Positions 9,209 through 16,092 of a stretch of DNA of 64,000 nucleotides are shown in pieces. Every line of letters begins with the position of its first letter. The first letter of the stretch is position 1. The stretch is from contig DASXVS010000023.1 in NCBI GenBank assembly GCA_036504095.1, forward strand, positions 1-64,000, read 5' to 3'. The position numbers and the translations under genes were made by a program. The notes beneath the pieces were generated by a model. It searched no databases. It worked only from the letters and a program-made list of their open reading frames with translations, and was not told where the DNA came from. The stretch comes from Armatimonadota bacterium (GTDB taxonomy: Bacteria > Armatimonadota > DTGP01 > JAKQQT01).

Positions 9209-9806
9209 ACAGAGCCTCCACTTCCTCGGCCACGGCTTCATAATCGCGCCAGGCCAACCCGGCGGAGTCGCTATTGCGCACGCAATCCACCGTGCCGCCC
9301 TCCAGCGCCGCCCGCTGAAACGCTACGGTGCGCCGGATGTCCCTCTCAAACAGCGGCAACCCGGCGTTGATCAGCGTCTGGCGGGCGTTATCCCCGTCCG
9401 GCATGGGCCGCGGCGGAACCACGGTCAGCAGGATTCGGTAGCGGTCACTGCCCAGGGTTTGCAGCGCCTCAATCGTCAGCAACAGCGCGTCGAGCGCGAA
9501 TGGGTCCGGCGTGCAAGGTAGAATCAGCAGGTCGCATCCGCTGGCCAAGGCCTGCAAATCGGCCGGATCGGGCCTCGCCTTGGTATCGATGATCAAATGC
9601 TCCGCTTTGCGCGCATAGATCGCAATCTGCGATTCCGGCGCCACTTCAAATTCCGGCTTGCCCCGCGCCGCCCACGAGGTTGAGCTGCGATTTGGATCCC
9701 CGTCAATCAATACGGTCGGCGCCTGACGGGCAAAGTAGGCGGCAAGATGAATGGCGGTGGTCGTCTTGCCGACTCCGCCCTTGAACGAGGCAACAGTGAG
9801 AATCAT
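9192..9806 (-). CDS. parA: ParA-family partition ATPase
   Basis: A 204-residue Walker-type ATPase. The deviant Walker A KGGVGKTTTAIHLA lies at residues 9-22, with the signature lysine at 9. VLIDGDPNRSS follows at about 32, and LIIDTKARP and LLILPCTPD at about 72-100 complete the nucleotide site. There is no N-terminal HTH extension, so this is the short ParA/MinD-like class found on plasmids and mobile replicons. It would drive segregation with the downstream RHH protein, with which it overlaps. Upstream, between parA and the primase gene, lies the best 16-bp repeat array (9845-9940), where the partition site and autoregulatory operator would be expected. Confidence 0.88.
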   Translation of the reverse strand: MILTVASFKGGVGKTTTAIHLAAYFARQAPTVLIDGDPNRSSTSWAARGKPEFEVAPESQIAIYARKAEHLIIDTKARPDPADLQALASGCDLLILPCTPDPFALDALLLTIEALQTLGSDRYRILLTVVPPRPMPDGDNARQTLINAGLPLFERDIRRTVAFQRAALEGGTVDCVRNSDSAGLAWRDYEAVAEEVEALYGQKG

Positions 9807-9844
9807 GTCTGGGGCGCTCTCATACTCACCAGAATACGCGCCAA

Positions 9845-9940
9845 CTGTTCACCTGTCCAGATGTTTACCCGTCTACCTGTCCAGTTGTCTGGCTGTTTAA
9901 ACGGCTGCCTGTTTAACTGCCTGCCCGTTTAACTGGCTGG
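9845..9940. repeat. six tandem 16-bp repeats (2 x 8 bp), candidate parS/operator
   Basis: Six units without spacers: CTGTTCACCTGTCCAG, ATGTTTACCCGTCTAC, CTGTCCAGTTGTCTGG, CTGTTTAAACGGCTGC, CTGTTTAACTGCCTGC, CCGTTTAACTGGCTGG. Each splits into two 8-mers of the form NTGTYNAN. It starts about 39 bp upstream of the parA start. Helically phased short arrays in this position are typical binding sites for ribbon-helix-helix partition proteins. Confidence 0.75.
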
Positions 9941-9973
9941 TGACTCACCGTTTTGCCCGCCAACCGGAGCCGC

Positions 9974-10939
9974 TCACGGAGCGTCGGCCACAACTCCGCT
10001 CAGCCGCCCGGCGGCCCACGCCTCGTTCACATCCTTGTAGCCGCCGTATGTCTCGGGCGGCAAAAAGCCCACCCGCTTGCCGCGCAACCGCGCCGCCCTG
10101 GCCAGCGCGTGCCAGGCCGTCTGGCCGGCCGGATCGGCATCGAGCGCAAACACTATCTCCTTCACCTCGTGGGCCCAAGTCCAGCGCCACCCATGCACCC
10201 CGAAGATAGCCACCACGCGCCCCACGCCGGCGGCGCGCAGGCTGAGCGCATCAAAAGGACCTTCACAGACATGCAGCGGCTGATCCAAACCGCCCGCCAG
10301 GCCGGCGCCCAGAAAGTAACCCTTCGCCCCGGCCAGATGATCGTGACGAAACGCTTTCGGCACATCATCCCCCACGGCGCGCCCGTACAAATTGACCAGC
10401 CGCCCTTCCGGGGTGGTGTGCGGAAACACGAGCCGGCCTCCACGCCAGTCCCGCAGCGGCCGCCCGCGCTCGTCGCGGTGCGCCCATTCGCCGGGGCCGG
10501 CGTAGCCCAACCCGCAGCGCTGCGCCACCGCCAGCGGAATCCCGCGGCTTTGCAGATACGCTTCACCCGCGCTGCCCGGCAGCATCTCGCGGTAAGCCGC
10601 CATCCAATCCTCAAGAACTTCGGTATCCGGAGTAAACTCCGGTTCCGGCGGTGGCAGGAGAACACCACCGCGGGGCGCCGCGCTGGAAGAGAATCTGCCG
10701 CGGGGCAGGGAAGCGGCCTCCTGCTTCCTTTGGGCCGTCCACTCTTCCCGCGCCGCTTCAGTAAAGCCCCATACTCCGCACGCAAAGCAGAAGAAGCGCC
10801 CTGAGACGGCATCCACACGCAAACTCCGCTGAGTATCGGATTGATGAAACGGGCAGAACGCCCGCAGCACCCGGCCGCCCTCCCCGCGCATCGGCTTGGC
10901 GGCGGACAGTTCGGCCGCCGACAGAGTTTCACCGCGCAC
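9974..10939 (-). CDS. DNA primase (CHC2 zinc finger plus Toprim)
   Basis: 321 residues with a GTG start overlapping the end of the helicase gene by 11 bp. The N-terminal zinc finger has CPFH at about 29 and CFACG at about 51, as in CHC2-type primases. A linker follows, then a catalytic core: LQSRGI, then LGYAG, and a Toprim domain with the acidic motif CEGPFDALSL at about 222 and FALDADPAGQ at about 263. It is shorter than DnaG (about 600 residues) and lacks the helicase-interaction domain, as in plasmid and phage primases. It would lay primers at the replicon's origin with the adjacent helicase. Confidence 0.85.
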   Translation of the reverse strand: MRGETLSAAELSAAKPMRGEGGRVLRAFCPFHQSDTQRSLRVDAVSGRFFCFACGVWGFTEAAREEWTAQRKQEAASLPRGRFSSSAAPRGGVLLPPPEPEFTPDTEVLEDWMAAYREMLPGSAGEAYLQSRGIPLAVAQRCGLGYAGPGEWAHRDERGRPLRDWRGGRLVFPHTTPEGRLVNLYGRAVGDDVPKAFRHDHLAGAKGYFLGAGLAGGLDQPLHVCEGPFDALSLRAAGVGRVVAIFGVHGWRWTWAHEVKEIVFALDADPAGQTAWHALARAARLRGKRVGFLPPETYGGYKDVNEAWAAGRLSGVVADAP

Positions 10940-12206
10940 TGGTCAGCGGAACCTCTTCGCGAAATACGCCCGTATCCGGGCGAAAGATCAGAGGCACCGT
11001 CCCCGTTCCGCCAAAGCGGTTTTTCACCACCACCAAATCAATCGCCCGGGCGGGATCGGTGGCCGTGCGCTCCCGCGCCTGGGTCAGGAACAGCACGGAA
11101 TCGGCAGCATACTCCAGATCACCCGATTCCTTCAGTGAATCGAGCTGGGCGCTGCCGCCGCGCCCGTAATCGCCGACGCTGCGATTCTGCGACGAGATTG
11201 CGATGACAGGCGATTGCAGGCGGCTGGACATTTCCCGCAGCTCCCCTGCCATCGCCGAAACGTTGTGCCGCAACTGCTCGTAGCCCTTGCCGTGTGCGGC
11301 CCTTTGCAGATAGTCGAAGACAATCAACACCTGCTCGGAGCCGGCCCGCTCGCGCGCCTGCAATGCCTTGCCGCGCACCTGCGACACCGTCGTTTGCGAC
11401 GTGCCTTCCATCAACGACACCAGGCTCAACGGCTCGCGCAGCGCCGCTGCGGCCTCCTCCAACAACGTGAGATCGGCAAAGCCGCGCTCCACCTGCGACG
11501 GCGACAGCCCGGCCCGGCTGCATGCCATCTTCAAAACCAGGCTTTGAGGCGAATTCTCATAGGTCACATACACCACCGGCACATGACACGCGGCGGCGTG
11601 CAGAGCCCACTGCGTGCAAATAGTGGTCTTGCCCACGCCCGGCCCGGCGGCCAGCACGTGCAACCCTTCGTTGAAGCCGTTGAGGATCTGATCCAGCCGT
11701 CCCAGGCCCGTCGCGATGCCGCTGCACGGCTTTCCCGTGGCTTTGCGGCGCGCCAGACGCCGGCGGGCCAGCGCCAGTGCGCCATCCAACAGGCCGCATC
11801 CCGAAACAGCAGTGCCCGCATCGGTTTCGCGCACCCGGCAGCGCACGGCGGCGGCCTCTTCCTCCAGCAGCGCGGCCACTGCCGCAGCCGGACGGGTCTC
11901 ATCAAAGAGCGCGTCGGCCAGACGCTCCTGCAATCCGGCCAGGAGCCGACGCTGGTACAGATCGGCCAGACGCACCGCATCGGCTCGCGGGTCTGTACTG
12001 GGCTCCACGGACGGGCCCACGGGTGTGGTTCCAGCGCTCACCGCATCCCGCAACTCCGCCCATACGGCGGATTCCACACAAAAACTCCCTTCGGGCAGTA
12101 AATCCTGTAATTGCCAATAGAGATTCAAGTCGCCGGCAATGGCAGCCAGCAGTCTCTGTTCCGTCCCCGGGTCGAGAAACTCTGATTCGAGGCTATACGT
12201 ACGCAT
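10929..12206 (-). CDS. DnaB-like replicative helicase
   Basis: About 425 residues from the ATG at 12206 (AAGG just upstream); an in-frame ATG at 12230 is the alternative. An N-terminal DnaB-type helical domain is followed by a RecA-like ATPase with SGIATGLGRLDQILNGF and Walker A AAGPGVGKTT at about residue 180, Walker B LIVFDYLQ at about 295, PVIAISSQNRS at about 335 and a late VVKNRFGGTG at about 395. It is first in the operon helicase-primase-parA-RHH. A divergent origin-like region lies directly upstream. It is most likely the replicon's own helicase, since the sequence is well diverged from a chromosomal DnaB. Confidence 0.85.
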   Translation of the reverse strand: MRTYSLESEFLDPGTEQRLLAAIAGDLNLYWQLQDLLPEGSFCVESAVWAELRDAVSAGTTPVGPSVEPSTDPRADAVRLADLYQRRLLAGLQERLADALFDETRPAAAVAALLEEEAAAVRCRVRETDAGTAVSGCGLLDGALALARRRLARRKATGKPCSGIATGLGRLDQILNGFNEGLHVLAAGPGVGKTTICTQWALHAAACHVPVVYVTYENSPQSLVLKMACSRAGLSPSQVERGFADLTLLEEAAAALREPLSLVSLMEGTSQTTVSQVRGKALQARERAGSEQVLIVFDYLQRAAHGKGYEQLRHNVSAMAGELREMSSRLQSPVIAISSQNRSVGDYGRGGSAQLDSLKESGDLEYAADSVLFLTQARERTATDPARAIDLVVVKNRFGGTGTVPLIFRPDTGVFREEVPLTSAR

Positions 12207-12240
12207 GACGCCTTGGGTAGTATAGGGCACAGCTGCGCGG

Positions 12241-12425
12241 CCCCTGGGCCGGTGCAGCGTGTGTTAATACTGGTTAAAACTAGTTAGAGTTGTGATAACT
12301 CCGTATTGTATTGATTCAAAAAGTCTTACATCAACACTTGCGCCGGGATAACGTCTACATAGCGCCGTCATGGCGTCTACTTAGCGCCAACATAGCGTCC
12401 CGGTTATCACAACTGTCTGAGGGCT
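12241..12425. other. AT-rich, repeat-containing, origin-like region
   Basis: Between the divergent helicase and dehydrogenase genes. It contains a perfect inverted repeat, AGTTGTGATAAC (12288-12299) with GTTATCACAACT (12403-12414), whose core TTATCACA resembles a DnaA box. Two direct copies lie 22 bp apart: ACGTCTACATAGCGCC (12351-12366) and GCGTCTACTTAGCGCC (12373-12388), plus a partial third. An AT-rich segment covers 12261-12330. The neighbouring replication genes and a shared repeat with 16036-16051 support an origin or a Rep-binding region, but activity cannot be shown from sequence. Confidence 0.5.
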
Positions 12426-12458
12426 GTTCTGTTCCATCTTCCAGGAGAAAAAATAACA

Positions 12459-13826
12459 GTGCCATCGTGGAATGAAACCACCTCCGGAGGGTATGCTGAC
12501 AACGTGTCGTCTCAGGCTCCGTTGGAATCCGTGGCCGCATCGCCCGCGCAGATTGCCGTGGTGGGGTTGGGTTACGTCGGCTGCGTGAGCGCGGCGTGTC
12601 TGGCGCAGCTTGGCCACGATGTCACCGGTGTGGACCGGGACGAATACAAGGTGCAGGCCGTTAATCAAGGCAAGGCGCCTTTCTGTGAACCAGGCCTGCC
12701 GGAGATGCTGGCGGCGGCGCGGCTGGCCGGTCGGCTTCGCGCCACGACGAACATGGCGGAGGCTCTGGCCGGCGCCGACGTGGTGTTCCTCTGCGTCGGC
12801 ACGCCATCGGAACCCAACGGGAACATGAGCGTGGAGCAGCTGCGCCGCGTCTCTTTGAAGATCGCGCCGCTGCTCGACGGGCGCGCAAAGCCGCTGATTG
12901 TGGCGGTCCGCAGCACGGCTTATCCGGGCACATGCGAGGATGTGGTCCTCGAAAGCCTGCGCCGCCACCCGATGGTGACGGTGGTGGCCAATCCGGAGTT
13001 TCTGCGCGAGGGTTCGGCCGTACGGGATTCGCTGGAGCCGGCGCTGCTGGTGGTGGGCAGTGACAATGAGGCGGTGGCCCGCCGCGTGGCCGGTCTTTAC
13101 GCCGGCCTGCCGGTGGAGCCGTGCCTCACCTCACTGCGCACGGCCGAACTGATTAAATACGCCTGCAACGCTTTTCACGCCGTCAAGATCAGCTTCGCCA
13201 ACGAGATCGGGGCCCTTGCCGGCGCTCTTGGCATCGATGGCGAGGAGGTGATGGCGACGCTGGCGAAGGACACCAAGCTGAACGCCTCGGCCGCCTATCT
13301 GCGCCCCGGCTTCGCGTTTGGCGGCTCGTGTTTGCCCAAGGATCTACGCGCCCTCAACTACCGGGCCCGGCGCCTGGATCTCCAATTGCCGGTGCTGGAA
13401 TCCGTACTATCGAGCAACGAGGCGCACCTGGCGCGGGCCATCCGGCATACTCTGAATCTGCCCGGGGAACGGATCGGCGTCTACGGTTTGGCCTATAAGG
13501 AAAACACGGATGATCTGCGGGAGAGCCCGGTCATTCCGCTGTTGGAGCAATTGCTGGCTGCCGGCCGCGTATGGCGTGTGTATGACGCCCATGTCCGGCT
13601 CGATGCCATCTTCGGCGCCAATCTCAACTTTCTGCTCACCGCGCTGCCGCGCATCGGACAGCAGATGGCGGCCAGCGTGGCCGAGCTCGTAGGCTGGGCC
13701 GATGAGATCGTGCTGACGCAGCAGCCCACGCCCGAGGACGAAGCTCTGATTCAGGCTTGCGGCAGACCCGTGCTCCGCCTGTACCGTACCGCGCACGCTC
13801 CAGACACTCGCCGCGCCGGGCTCTGA
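12459..13826 (+). CDS. algD: GDP-mannose 6-dehydrogenase-like (UDP/GDP-sugar dehydrogenase)
   Basis: 455 residues from a GTG start with AGGAGA 10 bases upstream. The family oxidises nucleotide hexoses to uronic acids with NAD+ in two steps. Rossmann motif GLGYVG lies at 36-41; NPEFLREGSAV at 178-188; the substrate region LIKYACNAFHAVKISFANEIG at 231-251 is followed by the catalytic Cys291 in GFAFGGSCLPKD. FAFGGSCLPKDxRAL and the CNxxHAxKxxFANEIG spacing are closer to AlgD (GDP-mannose) than to UDP-glucose dehydrogenases. It heads a three-gene plus-strand cassette with the epimerases. The substrate is inferred and could be UDP-glucose. Confidence 0.8.
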   Translation: MPSWNETTSGGYADNVSSQAPLESVAASPAQIAVVGLGYVGCVSAACLAQLGHDVTGVDRDEYKVQAVNQGKAPFCEPGLPEMLAAARLAGRLRATTNMAEALAGADVVFLCVGTPSEPNGNMSVEQLRRVSLKIAPLLDGRAKPLIVAVRSTAYPGTCEDVVLESLRRHPMVTVVANPEFLREGSAVRDSLEPALLVVGSDNEAVARRVAGLYAGLPVEPCLTSLRTAELIKYACNAFHAVKISFANEIGALAGALGIDGEEVMATLAKDTKLNASAAYLRPGFAFGGSCLPKDLRALNYRARRLDLQLPVLESVLSSNEAHLARAIRHTLNLPGERIGVYGLAYKENTDDLRESPVIPLLEQLLAAGRVWRVYDAHVRLDAIFGANLNFLLTALPRIGQQMAASVAELVGWADEIVLTQQPTPEDEALIQACGRPVLRLYRTAHAPDTRRAGL

Positions 13827-13846
13827 AGATAGACTGAAGACTAGCA

Positions 13847-14998
13847 ATGCCTCTCACCGAGCCCGCCCTATCCCGCCGCCAGCGAGTCCTTTTCATCTTT
13901 GGCACACGGCCGGAGGCGATCAAGCTGTGTCCCATCGTGCTGCACATGCAGACCCGGCCGGATGAGTTTGACGTGAAGGTCTGCGTCACCGCGCAGCACC
14001 GGGAGATGCTGGATCAGGTGCTGGCCGTGTTCCAGGTCCAGCCGGATCACGATCTAAACGTGATGCGTCCCAACCAGACGCTTTCGCAATCGACGGCGCG
14101 CATCATCGCCGCGCTGGAGCCGGTCCTGCTGGAAGAAAAGCCGGATCTGGTGATTGTACAGGGCGATACCACCACTACGTTTTGCGGCGCGCTGGCGGCC
14201 TTCTATCAGCGCATCGCGGTTGGTCATGTGGAGGCCGGGCTGCGCACGGGCGATCTCTGGCAGCCGTTTCCCGAAGAGCTCAACCGCGTGCTGACGACTC
14301 GCCTGACCAAACTGCACTTTGCGCCCACCTCCGCCTCGGCCGCCAACCTGCGCGCCGACGGAGTGGATGATGCCGCCATCTTCATCACAGGCAACTCCGG
14401 CATCGACGCCGTGTTGTACGTGCGGGACAAGCTCCAGGCCGGCGGGCTGGCCGGATTTCAAGGTGTAGCGCTAGAGCCCGGCCGCAAACTGATTGTCGTC
14501 ACCGCTCACCGCCGCGAGAACTTCGGCGACGGCCTCACGCGGCTCTACCGGGCGATCGGGCAGTTGGCCACGCGTCCCGATGTGCAGATCATCTACCCCG
14601 TTCACCCCAATCCGAACGTGCGCCAACCGGCGGAAGCGCTGCTCGTCGGGCTGCCGAATGTGCACCTGATCGCTCCGCTGGACTACGTGCCGTTTGTGGA
14701 TCTCATGCAGCGCGCCTATCTGTTGCTCACCGATTCCGGTGGCGTGCAGGAAGAGGCGCCCTCCCTCGGCAAGCCGGTGCTGGTGCTGCGTGAAAAGACC
14801 GAACGGCCGGAAGCTGTGGAGACAGGCACGGTGCGGCTGGTGGGCACCGATGGAGAGAAGATCCTGGCCGAGGCTGGAGCTCTGCTGGACGATGCCGCGC
14901 AATACCAGCGCATGTCCATGATGCACAATCCCTACGGGGACGGGCAGGCCAGCCGGCGCATTGCGGACGTGATCGCCAACGGAGAGTTTCTAGATTGA
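13847..14998 (+). CDS. wecB: UDP-N-acetylglucosamine 2-epimerase
   Basis: 383 residues, close to the family's usual length. It interconverts UDP-GlcNAc and UDP-ManNAc in the cytoplasm. Motifs seen: FGTRPEAIKLCPI near residue 18, TAQHREMLDQ near 46, VQGDTTTTFCGAL, HVEAGLRTGDLWQPFPEELNR, TAHRRENFG and the C-terminal LTDSGGVQEEAPSLGKPV. It is separated from the dehydrogenase by about 20 bp and overlaps the next gene. A second, less similar epimerase lies at 22.8 kb. Confidence 0.9.
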   Translation: MPLTEPALSRRQRVLFIFGTRPEAIKLCPIVLHMQTRPDEFDVKVCVTAQHREMLDQVLAVFQVQPDHDLNVMRPNQTLSQSTARIIAALEPVLLEEKPDLVIVQGDTTTTFCGALAAFYQRIAVGHVEAGLRTGDLWQPFPEELNRVLTTRLTKLHFAPTSASAANLRADGVDDAAIFITGNSGIDAVLYVRDKLQAGGLAGFQGVALEPGRKLIVVTAHRRENFGDGLTRLYRAIGQLATRPDVQIIYPVHPNPNVRQPAEALLVGLPNVHLIAPLDYVPFVDLMQRAYLLLTDSGGVQEEAPSLGKPVLVLREKTERPEAVETGTVRLVGTDGEKILAEAGALLDDAAQYQRMSMMHNPYGDGQASRRIADVIANGEFLD

Positions 14999-15939
14999 GA
15001 GTATTGGTAACCGGTGGCGCCGGATTCATTGGTTCGCACGTCAGCGCCCGGCTTCTGCGGGATGGTCATGCGGTAGCTGTGCTGGATGATCTGAACGATT
15101 ACTACCCGCCTGCGCAGAAGCTGCGCAATCTTGAGGATGCCCGCCAGGCTGGCGAGTTGGAGTTTGAGCAGGGCGATATCTGTGATGTGGCGGCGGTGGA
15201 GCGGCTGATGAGCCGTTTCCAGCCCGACGCCGTCATTCATCTGGCGGCCCGGGCGGGGGTGCGGCCCTCGCTGGAAGCGCCGCTGCTGTATCAGCGGGTG
15301 AATTGCGAGGGGACGACGGTGCTGCTGGAGTGTGCGCGGCGGCGCGGGATCCAGCGTTTTGTGTTCGCGTCGTCCAGTTCGGTGTATGGCGCCACTACCC
15401 AAGTGCCGTTCCGCGAGGACGACGCCCAGTTGCGGCCCATCTCCCCCTACGCCGCGACGAAGATCGCGGGCGAGGCCATCTGCCACGCCTACTCGCATCT
15501 TTACGGGATGCGGATCGCCTGCCTGCGCCTGTTCACCGTCTACGGGCCGCGCCAGCGCCCGGATCTGGCCATTCGGAAGTTCATCGGGCAGATCCGCGCC
15601 GGCCAGCCCATCCAGATGTTCGGCGACGGCCAGACCGGGCGGGACTACACCTACATCGATGACATCGTCAGCGGCGTTCTGAGCGCTCTGGCTTTGGAGC
15701 GCCCCTACGAGGTGTTCAACCTGGGCAACTCTCATCTGGTGCTGCTGCGCGACATGATCGCCACCGTGGAGCGCGCCGTGGGCCGGGCGGCGGTGATCCA
15801 GCAAATGGCGGTGCAACCCGGCGACGTGGCGGTCACTTTTGCGTCCATAGACAAGGCGCAAGCGATGCTGGGGTATCATCCGCTGACCACTTTTGAGGAC
15901 GGAGTCCAGCGGACCGTGGAGTGGATGGCCGCGCTGTAG
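14995..15939 (+). CDS. NAD-dependent sugar epimerase (UDP-glucuronate 4-epimerase-like SDR)
   Basis: 314 residues from an unusual TTG start that overlaps the preceding stop by 4 bp (TTGA), implying translational coupling. The extended-SDR fold shows GGAGFIGSHV at the N-terminus, LDDLNDYYPP after strand 2 (the DxNDYY form common in UDP-glucuronate 4-epimerases of the CapI type), HLAARAGVRPS, SSSSVYG and the catalytic YAATK. An Arg-rich substrate loop and RDYTYIDDIV follow. With the upstream dehydrogenase this suggests hexuronate precursors. A UDP-glucose 4-epimerase cannot be excluded. Confidence 0.82.
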   Translation: MRVLVTGGAGFIGSHVSARLLRDGHAVAVLDDLNDYYPPAQKLRNLEDARQAGELEFEQGDICDVAAVERLMSRFQPDAVIHLAARAGVRPSLEAPLLYQRVNCEGTTVLLECARRRGIQRFVFASSSSVYGATTQVPFREDDAQLRPISPYAATKIAGEAICHAYSHLYGMRIACLRLFTVYGPRQRPDLAIRKFIGQIRAGQPIQMFGDGQTGRDYTYIDDIVSGVLSALALERPYEVFNLGNSHLVLLRDMIATVERAVGRAAVIQQMAVQPGDVAVTFASIDKAQAMLGYHPLTTFEDGVQRTVEWMAAL

Positions 15940-15954
15940 GACAGCTACTCTATC

Positions 15955-16060
15955 ACACGCACGCAAGCGTTTTTATCACAGAAATTTTCAAGTTGTTGAA
16001 AACAAATGAGATGTTTTCTTGATTGCGACGTGATCGCGTCCCGATTATCACTGGAAGCCG
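15955..16060. other. second AT-rich segment sharing a repeat with the origin-like region
   Basis: Located between the convergent ends of the epimerase and Rep genes. It contains TTTTTATCACAG and GCGTCCCGATTATCAC (16036-16051); the latter matches GCGTCCCGGTTATCAC at 12395-12410 in 15 of 16 positions and the same orientation. The segment is locally AT-rich in GC-rich surroundings. It may be part of a split origin or a Rep-binding site. Confidence 0.45.
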
Positions 16061-16092
16061 GTTTGTAACGGTTCTAAGCCTCTGATTCGCGG

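Noticed and set aside
8903-9806. Toxin-antitoxin pair
   Set aside because: The larger protein is a clear ParA ATPase with a deviant Walker A, so the RHH protein is its partition partner rather than an antitoxin.
9845-9940. CRISPR array
   Set aside because: Units are 16 bp with no spacers and no cas genes are nearby; the position upstream of parA fits a partition site.
12241-12425. Chromosomal origin oriC
   Set aside because: No dnaA, dnaN, gidA or parB genes nearby and only one DnaA-box-like inverted pair; a plasmid-type origin fits the neighbours better.
14932-15966. 344-residue minus-strand open frame
   Set aside because: Antisense to the epimerase gene; His/Arg/Gln-rich composition typical of a shadow frame.
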